Source: Bagarius yarrelli
Taxonomy: Eukaryota; Chordata; Actinopteri; Siluriformes; Sisoridae
Length of the DNA: 64,000 bases
Direction: 5' to 3'
NCBI GenBank assembly: GCA_005784505.1
Contig: VCAZ01000040.1
Coordinates: forward strand, 1,898,501-1,962,500
Under the pieces are notes generated by a model. The model was given only the letters and a program-made list of their open reading frames with translations, had not been told where the DNA came from and did not search any database. Each line of letters opens with the position of its first letter. Within the stretch, counting starts at the first letter, position 1. Positions 18,731 to 33,388 of this stretch are shown in pieces. The translations under genes were made by a program, and so were the position numbers.

Positions 18731-21700
18731 AATTATTAATGCACACTTTTAGTCAATTTGTGTTTAACATTCTGTTGTCATAAAAAAAGTAAATACAGTT
18801 CTGTGAAAGCGAACCTGTTGCTGGGTTAGAGTGGTTTGTAGTTTTGTAGTTATTATGTTTAAAAACCTAGAGTTGCTGATCCAGCCAATATTTTTTCTGC
18901 TACAGGATTTTTGTATTAGTTTTGTCAGTTGACTGCAATACTTTACTTAGTCCATATACACCAGCTGAGTCATAAACTATTTTTAAGACTGTTGGCTGAT
19001 GAAGTCCAAACAATCTATCTACACTCTTTTTAACCCCCTGCAAAAAAAAAAAAATATATATATAGACTTATTTTCTCTGCACTTTTTACCCTCTATGTTC
19101 TTGTTTATTTATAGTTTTGTATAAGAAAAGCGTTTTTCATACTGCCTCAGGAATCTTTACTGTGTAGGAATTCCTTTGATAATTTTACTCTAGTACTTTA
19201 TTCTTCTCTTGCTATTACTCCTCCTACTGTAATTTCACTATGCAGGCTCAATCGGAAAACTGGGTTCTTTTTTGAGACTCGGTTTACCTTTTTTAAATAT
19301 CTTTAGAAGTTTGCCTTGCCAATATCATCTTTGGCTTTCTAAAGCCAAGACTTAGATTTCCTGGGCCCAGACCCAGAATTACACAATGCAGCTTTATGAT
19401 GATGAGTAACTATATACTGCAAATAAGGTAAAATTCAATATTATACTGGAGCAACCTGGGAAATAAATTATAACGGAAAAGCGGGATTATATTTTAATAT
19501 GTAAATTAAATGATGAGGGATTTTAGTCATCTTTGACTTGCATTTATTTTTATAATCCTAAACTTTACATTTTCTATCCTTAATTGTCAAATCATAGACA
19601 CTGATCTCTTCTAAAAGGGAAACAGGAGGAAGATTTCTCTCAAAACACAAGATAAAAAAATGATTAAGAACAGTTTACCTTTAATTAGATTTAAAAATAA
19701 ATGCATTTGTGTCTTGAAATAAAGTATAATGGTGTCACTGATCCAACAAGAGTGAAACTCCGGTTACAGCCTGTTAATCTCTTTGGTGAACATGTGGACT
19801 GTAATCACATAAACTAAAGCCTCTTTGATGCCTGTTAATCTGCGCTAAGATCCATAAAAAAGTTCTACAAAAAAATTCACAAAGCTTATTGGCTTTAACT
19901 CTGCATCATTGTCACATGCGTATTTGTGAGGATTAGCTCCTTATATTAAAATGTCTGATTCCATAATTATTGATGATACACATTACACTCCGCTTCTCTA
20001 ATACTCTAATTCTTCCTAATCCGTAATTTAATTTAAACACTATTCATAATGCAGGGTTCCTCTTTAATAAGTTGCAATTTCTTACTGTATCTACATATTA
20101 AAAAAGGATGTGGTATTTGGTATAAAGGTGCTTCTTTAAATCCCGATGGACTTTTCACGCTCCAATAAGACCAATAAGAGCCTCGCTATAAATTTCATTT
20201 ACTCTTTTGTAAATTGTGCCCTACATAAAAAAAAAAAAAAATCGCATTGTTACTCAGAAACATCCAAGCAGGATAATGGTTTTCTTTTCCTGAAGACATC
20301 TACTTAAAAAAAGCAGACAATAATCCCAGCAGAGTACTGTTCAAGTCTCTTTAAGTGATTTGTTAACAAACATTTTGGCTAACATGTCTCCAGGCTCTGA
20401 TAATCATCACTAAAATAGATCTGAAAAAATGTTTGTGACGGTCCTGTCTGTAATTAGCAACTGAAAATGTCACCAGAGGCAGACGATTTAAAGTAACGTA
20501 TTAACCTCTGAGGTAAAATTCCTCCACAAGAAGATGATGCTTCCTTTCTGCTCAGTATTTTACCCTTACATTATGCGGATAGCCTATATAAAGGGTAAAC
20601 CAAAAACATGATATAATTTAAGGTGGAATTATGACTATATGGACACCTTACCATAATACAACATAAGTGTTTTCTTCCTTAAATTCAAATAAAAAAAAAT
20701 TAAATTAAGTCTAAAAATTAAAATAAACTGTGTGTATTGTATATAATGGTGTGTATATATATCAAGTGACTGCAGTAAAATTAAAAAGTGCAGTTGTGTG
20801 TGGATGTGCCACAAAGTTGAAAATGCATAGTTATCATAGTCGTATGTGAATATGAATATAATATATAGTTATTAGCCCCTTGTGGGAAAATTGTTTTAGG
20901 CAGTACGGGTAAAAGCTGCATAACAAAGCACATGAGAGTCATTTTACTTACCTGTCTAGAAACTGTTTAGTCAAAAATAAACTGGAGATTGGGGTAAACC
21001 CCCAGACCATGTTGTATGTTGTAGCGTTACATTATTCTTCACTGGAAATAAGAACACTGTTCTAGCATGACAAGGTCCTTGTGCACAAAACCTCTGAGCT
21101 CCAAAAAGACGTGTTATGGTTGTTGTCATGCACAGAGCTCTGACCTTAACCCACTTTGGACCTTCAAAATGAACTGAAATGCCCCCCAGACCTCTTAACC
21201 TGACATCAAGGCCTAAACACACTAATACTGTTGTGGTAAATGTGTGGACTATATTATGCTTAAACTCAATGGGGCTTCAAAATATATTTTTAAACTAGAA
21301 CCCCTTCTCAGGTTAAGAAAATAATTTCTCCATTTATTACACTTTCTTTTATTTTCAGTCCTACTGTTTTTTTAATTAGTATTTGGTCAGCATATAAAGT
21401 CAGCCATTTGTTCCGCAGCACAACGAGAATTTCCTTCATAAACATCATCAGAGCTTTCTGTGGCTATAATCAACCACATTTTTGTGGGATTAAGGAACAA
21501 TGTGTTTTCTAACAAAAGTGAATGGAACATAAAGAACAAGCGCACTAAGGCACATTTGAGCTTTTTTTCCTGAAGCATTGGCTGCTTTCTGCTCCACAGA
21601 GGTGTAAAAAAAAAAGAATAAGAGAATGGACCCATGGGAGACATGGGAGGGAAGGAAAAAGCTGGAAGGCTGAAAAGTGTCATCTATCTGGGTCAGGGAG

Positions 21701-21744
21701 AGCTGTTCTAACATGCCAAAATCTATCCCTGAGATGCTCAGAAA

Positions 21745-21750
<6 letters not shown>
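18731..21750. other. Gene-free AT-rich DNA
   Basis: No exon, RNA gene or clear transposon found. It contains A runs (20229-20241) and TA-rich tracts. The minus-strand frames near 20971-21222 and 21387-21879 lack recognisable domains; the latter overlaps the CA array. Confidence 0.4.

Positions 21751-21812
<62 letters not shown>
21751..21812. repeat. (AC)n microsatellite
   Basis: 31 uninterrupted AC units. Confidence 0.97.
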
Positions 21813-21814
<2 letters not shown>

Positions 21815-22446
21815 AAATATACATAAAAAGGCATATGTATCACCTCAGAGAATCCGATATCAGCTAAAGAAAGATCCACCCAGTCGTGTTTACTTATAGA
21901 TTATAGCACATTAATTAGCCAGTTTGTTCTTTGGAGGCAGTGATTTAAAATTGGAAAGCTAAACACTGTAAGTGTGTATCTGGTCCATTCATTTTCTTTC
22001 CACACGTTTACAGCCGGGTTTCGATGCAAGCATTCGGGATATTTGGGACAATATCTTTCTGTCAGAATAAAAGAAGGCAAGGCTGTAGCATCTCCAAAGA
22101 AATCCATAAACACCCTTTACAGCGCTAAACGACAACAACAGAGCATTATTAAATTGATTTTATTCCCACAACCATCCCATTTCACATCCGCCAGTGACCT
22201 TGGAGATCATTTCCCATAGGAAGCATTTGAAAGCATGAATTATCACTTAAATCCACATTCACAATATCTTTGAGAAGCAACAATACTATAACCCAGACTG
22301 ACGCAGTTAATCCACCTTTCAGTCTTTATGAAAACAAACACATTTGTCTAAAACATTGGGTTCTGTGTGTTAATAGGGCCTTTTAGAGGCATTGTACACA
22401 ATTTTATCTTTGGAGTGCAGGCTATAGAAGCTGTGCTTGCAGTGAG

Positions 22447-22452
<6 letters not shown>

Positions 22453-22497
<45 letters not shown>
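22453..22497. repeat. (AG)n microsatellite
   Basis: About 22 AG units. Confidence 0.97.
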
Positions 22498-22499
<2 letters not shown>

Positions 22500-22500
<1 letters not shown>

Positions 22501-23400
22501 AGAAATTCAGTGTGTGTGTGCGTGAAAGCAGAAGCCAGCACACATTCAGAAGTGAAGAACAGAAATTCACACAGCATTCGTCAAAACAAGCCAATCCCAC
22601 ACAAATATATTCTCTGGTTCATTTGAGGCTCTGGGTTCAGTGTTAACAGCTGCCAATCAAGTCAAGCTATTCCACATTTCCATAACGGAGCACAGGACAA
22701 TTTTTTTAATTATTATCGGAGGTGGTCGTTGGCACAAATGAATGTCTGTTGAGTGGATGAGTCTGGACACACTCTGCTTTACTGACTGTCATCAGCATTT
22801 ACATCTTTTTAACTATTCTGGGATAACCTGCAGGGGCAAACTCTCCTGTCATATTAATACAAGCAGTAATGACAGTTAAAATAATTTAAGCTGTTTTATA
22901 CGCCATATTGCAAACTCGAATGTGAATTAAAGACAAACTTTCTTCTTTATGTCCCTTTATTAGGTAACCGTCTCTGAATGTTCACATTACACAAGTTAAA
23001 GCAGGACATTAAAACTAAGTTAAGCTGTTCAGCTGTTAGTCTAAAGACCTGAGCAAATGTTCTCGAATTATTTATTACTAATTTAAAAAAATCCATTCTG
23101 TCCATAAAGTGTTCAGTATTCTGTTAGATCTTAAATGTAAAATAATTTTCTTTACAATACAGATTTTTAATTCATTTAAGTTTTATTAACTACGTATTTA
23201 TTAGACTTATTGTTTACAAATGATATTTTCCCTGTATATTAGAAAGATAACGACAATCATATGTGGTCCACAGACAGGTTACATTAATACCAAGTCTATT
23301 TATAGGCTGCCTGTGTTTCAGTTATTAAGATCTAATAAGCTGTTTAATGCTATTAACTATTACTATTATATAAATGAATTCTCTTTATATTCATATTTAT
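22500..23400. other. Gene-free DNA
   Basis: No feature beyond AT-rich composition is supported. Confidence 0.4.
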
Positions 23401-23402
23401 TA

Positions 23403-23582
23403 CAAAAATTTGACAGACACTTTCACTCAGAGCAACTAACATTTATTTTCACTATACAACTGAGCAATTAGGATTAAGAGCCTTGCTCAGGGGCCCAGCA
23501 ATAGTAACTTGTTGTACCGGAAACAAGCCCATAATCTTTCAGTTAGCAGACCAATACCTTAACCACTGTGCTACCACCTCCC
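23403..23582 (-). mobile_element. SINE fragment
   Basis: It shares 'caactgagcaattaggatta', 'cttgctcaggggcccagca' and a closing 'ttaaccactgtgctaccac' with the copies at 48375 and 49265. Confidence 0.65.
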
Positions 23583-24182
23583 AAAAGACCAACCTTAAGT
23601 TTGTCTGCACAAAGGTGAATAAAAAAATCTGTAAACATGCGATTATTACTCTTTGTTATTTTTTTATTACTCTTATTTTTATTATTTTATTAGCCTTGTT
23701 GAATGTCTGCATTGTAAAATAGAATTCTACATAAATAAATGGTAGAAGAATAAAATGACAATAAAGTATAACTTATTTAAAGTAGAGTTAATACATTAAT
23801 AAAAATATGAGTGTGATACGAATGTATAGCTGGGTTGTACATTACATGCGATGTAATCTGGCAGCCAAAAAGAGTGGAATGGAATGCTAATGCGTGAACT
23901 TTGATGACTTCACTGCAGTTGAGTAGGAAAGTGTAAAGCAAAATTGTAAACAGAATAAATGCAGTGCAAATAAAAGTTTAGCACAATTGCTTGGAAGATG
24001 GTTGAGAATCTGTGAAAAGTGATCCGCGTTATGGACGTCCTGAAAAAAACAGAACAGTTGAGAATGTGAAATGTGCCCATTTCAGGCTCCGGGGGGCGGC
24101 CTGAGAGAGGTAGCCCTCCTCGGGGGATAAGAAAGTATGTTTCTATTTCATTCTTATTTAGGGAATGTTATCTAATCTAGTT

Positions 24183-24204
24183 TAGACTAGACTAGACTAG
24201 ATAG
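24183..24204. repeat. Short GACTA repeat
   Basis: Four copies of 'gacta' next to the hAT MITE. Confidence 0.7.
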
Positions 24205-24212
24205 GTTTAAAC

Positions 24213-24686
24213 TAGGGCTGTCAATTGATTACATTTTTTAATCGTGTTTAATCAAAACCTTTTTCGTGCAATTAAACATACACTATTTATTTTGTTTAAC
24301 ATGTAATTATGCGAGTTTACCGATGTCCAGTGGTCCCCTGTCAAAGCAACACTGCTTGCGCTTGCTTCTGCTTGCGATAGCAACTCTATTTTGCTTTTCT
24401 CTTCGTTAATGTTTAGTTTGTGAATCGTGGTTATGATTGCCGATTTTGACCATCCAATCTTTTTTTATAAGAGAAATTTTGGCCTACCAGAGAAACTGGT
24501 GCTTGCACTATTTTACATAAGATGCTAAGAGTGCTAAACGGCCACGTGCAACTAGCCCATCTGCATGATGCAATTTACGTTAATAATGTTTCAGGAATTT
24601 TTTTTTTGCATATTTGTGTTAAATTATTTTAACGCAATAAGAATTTTGTATTAATCATTATTAATGCGTTAATGTTGACAGCCCTA
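24213..24686. mobile_element. hAT-type MITE with target-site duplication
   Basis: Terminal inverted repeats TAGGGCTGTCAA (24213-24224) and TTGACAGCCCTA (24675-24686). Flanks are 'gtttaaac' (24205-24212) and 'gtttagac' (24687-24694), an 8-bp duplication with one mismatch, as expected for hAT. Inner 'ttaatcgtgtttaatc' and 'aatgcgttaatg' are typical of this fish family. No transposase. Confidence 0.85.
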
Positions 24687-25884
24687 GTTTAGACCCATAT
24701 TTATGCTCCTTCTTCTATGCCAGGTCCACTGGGATTAGGATGGAAAGCTCAGCTCTACATGCAAGTGAAATTTTAAGAAACTGAGGGAAAGAGCAGGGCA
24801 GACTAGATAAGAAATAATTATCAGGGCCAGTGAAGCATGGCAGCTTGCCTCTACACTAAAAGAGTTGGAAAATGTGACTCGTCAGGCCTCGGGCAAAGAC
24901 TTGCTTAAACCAGACATTCTTGTCACACCTACATACACACATCCCTTTTGCATGTACTTTGATTTTATATGCTAATAGGCCATTCTATTCACCAATCAAG
25001 ACATTTAAATGAGTCATAGATTAAAGCATGTAATAAAAAAGTAATATCCGGCCGTCGGCTACACCTAAAGCACTAAGGACTGTTTTGCAGTATGACAAAA
25101 ATATTAAAGTTTATCTGAAATTTGTGTTTTAATAAAAATAAACACTTTATAAGGTTTATTTGTACAGATATTTTATATTCCCTTCTACACCAGTTAATTG
25201 AGTGTACCTGTAATAATGGCTGTTTTATGGGGTTATACTGTACCCAGTTTTTTTCAGATGCTAAAAGCCTCATCTACCATATCTTTAATAAAATGGGACC
25301 ACAAATCAACAACTAATGACCAGAAGGTACATGCCATATACACTGTATACCTATTCCATTACCATAAAAATATAATAATAATAAACCTAAAGTTGTGGAA
25401 TATTCTTAATCAAATTGCTGCAACTGTCTGTATAAATATCCTGATATCGTTTTTTTCTTTGACTGCAGTACATATAAAAGCCAATAAAATGTATTATTGT
25501 AAAAGCTTCTAACGAAGAAAGAGAAGCAAAAAAACTCTACTAATACAAGAGTTTAAATTTAGGCTGTGAGTGAGGCTATTAAACATATCAGGGTCAGTCT
25601 GAGACTCGATGTTCCCTGCAGTGCTGGAACCCAGTGCTCACTTTACTGTATAGTAGTATGCTGTGTGCTTTTTTATACAAGCTCTTCTAAAAGTATAGGA
25701 ATGGCCAGGATAATTCTTTTATTTTTGTTCTGTACAATATAGACATTTAGCTTTGAGATAATCGTTTCTGCTTTTATTACCCGATTCTTACATCTGAATG
25801 TGTTAAACACTTTACAACATGACATTTTTTTACCCATTTTTAAAAATGATCAACGATAAATATTGGCACATGTGATTGCTGGGT

Positions 25885-26065
25885 GTTTCTTCTCAAGGTT
25901 TCTTTCTTGTACCATCTAAGGGAGTTTTTCCTTACCACGGTTGTCCCAGGCTTACTCACTAAAGATATTTGTGATCATTTCTTTTCCTGTAAAGCTGCAT
26001 TGAGACAATGTCCATTGTTAAAAGTGCTATATAAATAAAACTGAATAAAACTGAAACTGAATTGT
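25885..26065 (+). mobile_element. 3' tail of a fish interspersed repeat (LINE-tail-like)
   Basis: 'ggtttctttcttgtaccatc', 'gtcccaggcttactcact' and 'gctgcattgagacaatgtcc' end in 'ctatataaataaaactgaat'. The same tail is at 54475-54695. The parent element is not identified. Confidence 0.6.
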
Positions 26066-26814
26066 AAGTAAGGGGATGTTATGTTAATGAAAAAAATAAA
26101 CCAAAGCAGATTTTTGTTAATAAATCTTAAATTTCTCCAAACATCACTCATTAGTTATAACGAATAAGCTACCAGTTGCTAATGGTTTTTAATGTAAGTT
26201 TTGAAGTAAACATTTTTAAGGAAACTTTTTTTTTGTTTAAAGTGTGACATATTACTGTAAAATACAACAGGGTGTGAATTGTTCTGTATTTTTTCTTACA
26301 TTAGGCACTACGTTTCAAATTTTCATTCCACAGCTGTCTACTAATTCCTCGTGGCCCTCATTTCAAATGAGGGAAAATTCTTGATATGAAATGACATCAA
26401 TAATTACCTTGGAGACCAGACATAAAAAACCTGCTGCTGCATATAAAACACTTTTTTGAGACTTTATGAACAAGCAGATTTAATATATTGAAATATATTC
26501 AAGAAGGGAGTCAATTATGCAAACTAACTAGGCAGATTAAAACCCATACAGGACACCAGTAAGCATTAAACAGGCAGCTAGCTATACACATGCGGCATGA
26601 TTCCCAGTTTTGGATTAGCACCTATGACACACGCTTAAACACGCACACACATCCTAGCAGCTCGGTATCACCAACTCATTATGACACACAATTTTACACT
26701 TACTGTGACATACAGTACCTCAGCTTTTGTAAATTAGGAAATTAGGCAGTTTGTATGTGTAAATGAAGTGTTTATGTATAATATCTTCTGTAGAATGTTT
26801 TTAACTTTTAGAAT

Positions 26815-26960
26815 TCAGAATAGATGATGGACTGGCGACCTGTCCAGGGTGTACCCCTCCTGCCTTTTGCCCTTGCAGAGGCAGCTGGGATGGGCTCCAG
26901 CAGATCCCCGTGACCCCGAATTAGGGAATAAGCGGGTATAGAAAATGAATGAATGAATTC
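26815..26960 (+). mobile_element. 3' end of a fish non-LTR element or SINE with an (ATGA)n tail
   Basis: 'tggactggcgacctgtccag', 'ctgggatgggctccagcag' and 'gaatgaatgaatg' are hallmarks of a very common fish repeat end. Confidence 0.6.
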
Positions 26961-29900
26961 ACAATAGAGCTTTAAAACTCTCTGTAGCGTTGTGTATGTT
27001 AACATGTTAAACTTTTTAAAGTAAGTCTTAAAAAATGATTATTGCTAAATGCCAGAATGAAACAAAGCAATGCTTTTACTGAACATTTTTATTAAGACTG
27101 AAACACCACCCAGGATGATGGGATGACTAAAGATCAATAACTTAATGAATAGACGAAAAAAATTTATAAAGAATGACTTAAATAATTGTTGTTTAGCTTG
27201 ATTGGGAATGTAAGCTAGCTTTACCATGATTTGGGTTGCAGAAGGATATTATAAGTAAACTATGTTAGGATTTATTATGCTGGTGGTTGGTTTAATTACA
27301 TTCTAAGACATGGTAGATCTTCATCCAGTCAGTGACTCGACTGTTCTGAAACTGATGGGAAGTTCATTCCATCACTTTGGTGCCAAAATAGAGAAAAGTC
27401 TTCAGGGGAACAAACCTTGTATCCTGAAAGAAGGTGGGATGAGTCAAGCAGTGCTTGAGAATCTGAGGGATCGTGGTGCAGCGGGTAAGAGTGATAAGAT
27501 ATTTTAGGTATTGTAAATGGCGCTTGTCATCTTTGGCTTTTTAGCCAGATGTGTACAGCTACATAAAGTCGAAGGGGGGAAAGAAGGAAACTAGTTTTGC
27601 AGCTGCATTCACATTAGGATTGTCCACAGAGGATAAATTGTGTTCAGAGCTAAACCCTCCAGAAGTGGTTTGCAGTGGTCCAGTCTCAAAAGCGAAATTG
27701 CAAAAAGCAACATAGAAGAAAAATGACAGAGAATTTTTTTTTGTTTACCCCAAGTTTGGACCCCAGGGCCAAGGAGATCAGAGAGTTGTTCAGGGAGATC
27801 ACAAGATCAAGATCACACGTTTGTAGACATTTTGCTTTATTAGGTTTTTGCTTTTAGCTTTTCAAAAAAAAAAATCTTGCTACAAGTGAAAACAAAATTA
27901 TTGTTGCTTCTTATTCTTTAATTAAATGAATCACTAGGAAACGATTTTCTGTTTATTAATCTTACATTTGACGTACAGTAATTACTGTTTTATTGAACAA
28001 AATATTACATCTATCACCTTAGTCACCTTGTAATGAACCCTGGTTTGATCCTGAAAGTGTCCGTCTGTGGGTTGTTTCTGTATCCATATGAATTTCCTTT
28101 GGGTTTTTAAAGAAGATGATGTGTGTGTGTCTCTGTGTGTGTGTGTGTGTGTATACATAGTGCCTTTGATGGACTGGCGTAAATTCCAGGAGATATTCCC
28201 TAGATGCTTTTTTTCCAGACGTCACTTTAATGTCAGATCAGATTCTTGTGTTGCACTGAGATCAAAGTTAATGCCCTAGAATAGGTCAGACATCAGCTCG
28301 ACTGATCTTTCTGATGTGCATGAGACATATGTGGGTTTTGTGAAATTTCTTTTTTTGAGCTTTTTGAGCTACTTTTAAAGCTACCACAGCAACAGGCTAA
28401 AGCTAAGCAGCACAACGTTTCACACCACTGCCCTTAAAAAAGGGTGCAGCTTGCATGAAAAGAAAGGAGAGAACGAATTTAAGATGCTATCTTGGCAAAT
28501 TATCAGTCTGGTCAGTGGATTGTAATGAAAATGTGTATTTTGCCAATCGAGATTAGAAAACAATCAACAAAGCGCAGAAGATGGAAGATAATAGAATCAT
28601 TATTATTATGGATTTTTTTAAAACATCTTTTTTTAAACAGTTTTATCCAATTACAATAGATTTTTTTTCTCTGGGGTTTAATAATCTGATTGAACTGAGG
28701 CTTATAAAACATAGCCCTTGTAATTGGAGCTGTTTTTTCATTTTACCTTATTTTGTTACAGAACCTACGGTTTTCACAATATTCACAACACAGTCAATTC
28801 TAGTGAGGTTTCGAGCTGCATATTCACATGTGCCTTTCTACATGATTATGGATGGAGCAGAGAGTGTATTGTGTGTCGTGCACTGATTATAGGAAACTGT
28901 GTGAGCGGGAATTATTGTTAAACATTTGAAGTGTTCTTCAGGCTGTGATTTATTATGAACAGGGTAAACACATTTGTTCCTATATCGCAGAGAGAGAGAG
29001 AGCGAGCTGTGAAATGCCTGCTGACAAGTGGCTCTACTTGATTAATATCAAGTGCATAAAGCACAACGAATTGTCACATCTAGTAATCATGTAGTTCTCT
29101 AGTGTTCATATTATACATTATAATACATTCACTGCGAAATATCCATCTTAGCAAATACAAATAGCCGAGTCACATCTAATAAGTATTTTATTCGTTCAGA
29201 TTTCCAGATTTTTAATTTATAATGAAATGTTTTTAAAATAAAAATATCAAAAGTGCAGCACTGATTTGGCAACAAAACCCCACAAAATAACTTATTTCCA
29301 ATATGAAAATGTGATTGTGGGCTGGATTTTGTTTTCTTTATTACGGTCTTGGATGTGTCAAAAATTAGTAACAACACTGACTTAGATCAGATTTTTTTAG
29401 ATTTGAAGTCATGACACTATATCGAGGTCACCAGACTCGGTCCTGGAGGGTTGGTGTCCTGCACAGTTTAGCTACAAGTCGCTTCAAAAACCTCCCTGTA
29501 AGCTTTAGGTATACCTAACAAGAACTTAAAATTCTAAAAAATTTATATAGTCCACAGTCATATTTTAATATTTAAAAAAAGGCATTTTGTGATTATTTTC
29601 CCAAATCAATGACGTTACTTATGAAATTGGCAATTAAATAGTTAAAATCCTACAAAAGGTCTAGAACTGCCCTTAGTGGTACCCGTTTAACCTCCTCCTT
29701 GCTCTAATTTCAGTAAAATCACAGGTCAAAACTGGGCCATTCGGTTGTTACCAGCAGTTTCTCCTCCTCTGTAGTAAACAGAAGGAACAGATGATGCTTA
29801 AAATGTGTTATTTTGCATTTTGACAGGGCTGTGAGATTATGAGACAGCCTGATTATGTACTCGTGACTATGTGAAGACCATTAGACTGACTGCTGAGACC

Positions 29901-32900
29901 ACATGGAATACATAATAAAGGACCAAGGTCAGGGAAAAGCACCATAGAAACAGAAAACTATAGAAAAAGGTAGATGATGAAAAGCAGATATGTATCATTT
30001 AGTCTTAATGGGTGAAAAGTTTAGCAGGAGAATAGCACAGGTGAATTAACTGCTTTTTGTGTGATTTTTTTGTCTGATGCAAAACCACACTGTTGTAAAT
30101 GCAGCAATCAAATAACACACCAAGGTTGTTGAGTGAGCCAGGTTCATATTTACTGCTAATGTTTTGGACATGGACCAAATTGCACTCTAAACTAGCTGGC
30201 CATTTTAATTATCCACTTAGCCAGTGGGTTAATTAAAGATAGAGGGCTTCCATCAGTCTATTCAAAGCTCATGTAAAAGTGATGATTAAGTACAATGTTT
30301 GGACTCTCGGGCTTCATTAGTCTCCTGTAGTTAGTGCTCACTGAAGCCGTTGCTTGTGATTTAGTGGCCTGCTGCCAGGGCACTGATTTACACAGTGAAC
30401 AGCAACTGCTGTGGAATCTTTAAAAAACCAACTCTTTTTAGAATACATTTAACGAAGAGACAGACTAAATACTGTATTTTACTGGAGTTATGTTCTGCTC
30501 CCACAGTTAGAGTAGAAATTGGAGAGTGGTGTCCTCAATAGTAAGAAAAAAGTCTGGGTAAAAAATAAGTAATATCTCTAATATTATAATACATATTCTT
30601 TATCATGTTAGGTTCCCATTTTCGCAATTACAGATTCCTTGTGGCGTGTCTTAATTTAACCAGATGTTTGTTTTTTTTCTAGGTTGGACACCTATTCGCC
30701 TGCTGCATGTAGTCTGACCCCTGATGTAGATGGCAATGATTCTTGTAAAAAAACATACACAATGGAAAATGACTTGATTTTTGACCACATCAGTGTCTGC
30801 TACAATACAGCAGCTTGCAAATTCGATTAAACGATATGACAATGCATTACAGACCAAGAAGCAAGCCGTGTCAGGGTAATAGATGAGTAGAAGAAAAAAA
30901 TTGATTCATCCCCGATATTATAACCCACTAGCTGGCCACAATTCCCAGCGTTAACTTAGCTAACAGTTTTTACAGCAGTAAAGGACATCCTGTGAAAGAC
31001 GTTTTGCGATTGGTCGGTAGCACCTTCTGTAACCCATTCTACACACAGAAGTGGGAGAAGAAAAAGAAGAGAAATGCCTCTCAAATCTAGCTTTAAACTC
31101 TGACAAATGCACTGGCTGAATGATAAAGGTGCATTATTTATCAGTAATGCATTACCGGCCTGTGACAGGCTCTCGGCTCTTCCAGAAAAGCACATCGTAA
31201 ATTTACAGCACCGTAATTATCAGTCTTTTCAGCGAGTTTAAGTCAGGACCCCGTTTCTCCAAAAAGTAATAAACTTGAATCATGAGCATCTTGTTGTAAG
31301 ATGAAAAATGTTACCCTGGCAACAATGCCAGACTATTACATCACACTAGGTGAAAGGAGAGAGTCCGGGTTTTTGAAGTTGCAGCTTTTATATGGGTAGA
31401 AATGCATGTAAAAAAAAAAGTTTTGGACTGAGTTATTAGAAACGGTTTTTGTCTCGATCAATGTCTAATCCACAAATTACTTAAATTGTTTACTTTTTAT
31501 CAATGTACAAGCCTGACATTCACTCTGAATCAAAAGAAACCAATATTCTAGAGTTATTCAGTTAGTCTAACAGTACACTCACTGACTGAACTTCTGTGAA
31601 AAGAGAACTGATGAGCACGAGCAGAACCGATGAGCTGATGATAATGTGCATGCATGTCATTTTACAAGTGGAGGAAATTAAGCATGTTAGTCTTAATTAG
31701 TAAGAAGAGCTTTTGTTGAACGTGAGAAAGCTTGATAATATAAAATATTGTAAATATGTTGATGGCTTATTATTGAATTTATAATATTCATTCAATTTAG
31801 CTGATGGACTGCATGCAGCGTGCCAGATACTAACGAATGTACACGCCCACTGACTCTCGTACATACCCAACAATTAAAAATAACCGTTAGGAAAAAAAAT
31901 GGTTCGCCAAAAAGAACCGGACTTCCTATCACTAGACAACACCCCAGACTTCCTCATCTGTCATTAGTACCTAAACATGCTAATGGTTTAGCTGAATAAC
32001 CACAGCTACACTACAAATTACAAAACACAACACAATTGTGATAAATGCCGTTCCAGAAGAGTGAAGGTTTATAACAGCAAAAGGAGAATAAATCTGAAAT
32101 AGGTTGTTTGATCAGACATATATTTCTAACAGAAACAAACATCTGGACAAACAAAGAGAATCAAAGAGTAATTAGCACTTAAGTAATTACTATAATAAAG
32201 TGTCATATTGCGCTTTACTTACATATCCTTTGTTGTATTTAAGTATTATTGCTGATTCTAGTGAATAATTAGAGTTTACTCCTACTTTGTTTATTTAGAT
32301 CTTTAGAATACTCTTTCCAAACCTCTTCTGTGTCATACCTGTGTGCTATACATCAATCGAATGAGCTTAGCATGACATCCAGTCATTTCAGTTCCGCCTC
32401 CAATCCAATTCATCAATATAGAAAAACAAATCATGATAAAAATCATGAAAAGTCATTTGTCACTTTTGTTACGAATTCATCATCTGTAGTGATCTTCTCA
32501 TGCTACACAAAGTAGTTAACGCTGATATTCACATGCTTTGTAATGTAGATAAGCCACTGGACTTTAAAAAAAGCCTTTAGAAAGCACTATATATATGCTA
32601 ATGCTAATGCTTGTATTCATTCAGTTGCTAGCATGACTAGCTAGGCAGCAAGTTACATTGTTGGAAAGTAGTGTTAATGCCCAACAAGACATTACATTTA
32701 TCTGTTACGTTTAATATGTTAACATCTATTTTTTGGCCAACATTTTCAGTATTTAGTTGAATAAAAATAATTAGACAGTTTTATGCTAACTAAAAATTCT
32801 TAGAACCGTGCACAAGTCAAACAAATCATTTCACAGACTACAACGTAGTCTAATAATATAGCTGCCATGAAGAACACATCCCTCTACCCACTGGCATCTA

Positions 32901-33353
32901 ATCACACAACAAAATCACCTCACAAAATACATTAGGACTCCCATTCCACACTTACATTATTATGGTATTGCTTAATGTGTTTGTACCTTAAGGTAAAAAC
33001 ACATTAAGCAATGGTTGGGCATTCTTTTGTGTATCTGGTTTTAACCGTTAGTTTGTGTGCGTTTTTTCTCTCACTGTGATTCACACATCATCTGAAATTT
33101 TGCCTGTTTGTGGTTATAACATTACTCAACATTTTGGATTTGTTTTTAAAAATGACATCTCACTGACTCCACTTACCTTCTGTGAAAGTCTGTTTGCAGT
33201 GTTAAATAAAACTCACGTTAATGTCCATATTAGTACAAGCCTTTCTAAGATTATACATTATTAAACATATTTAGTTGCAACAATTTATTAAATGTTGGGT
33301 TACTACCCTAAAGACTGCCTTTTCTATGTAATTAACAGCATAAAAAGGAACAA

Positions 33354-33388
<35 letters not shown>

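Noticed and set aside
21490..21879. 129-codon minus-strand frame
   Set aside because: Its middle is a VCVCVC translation of the CA array.
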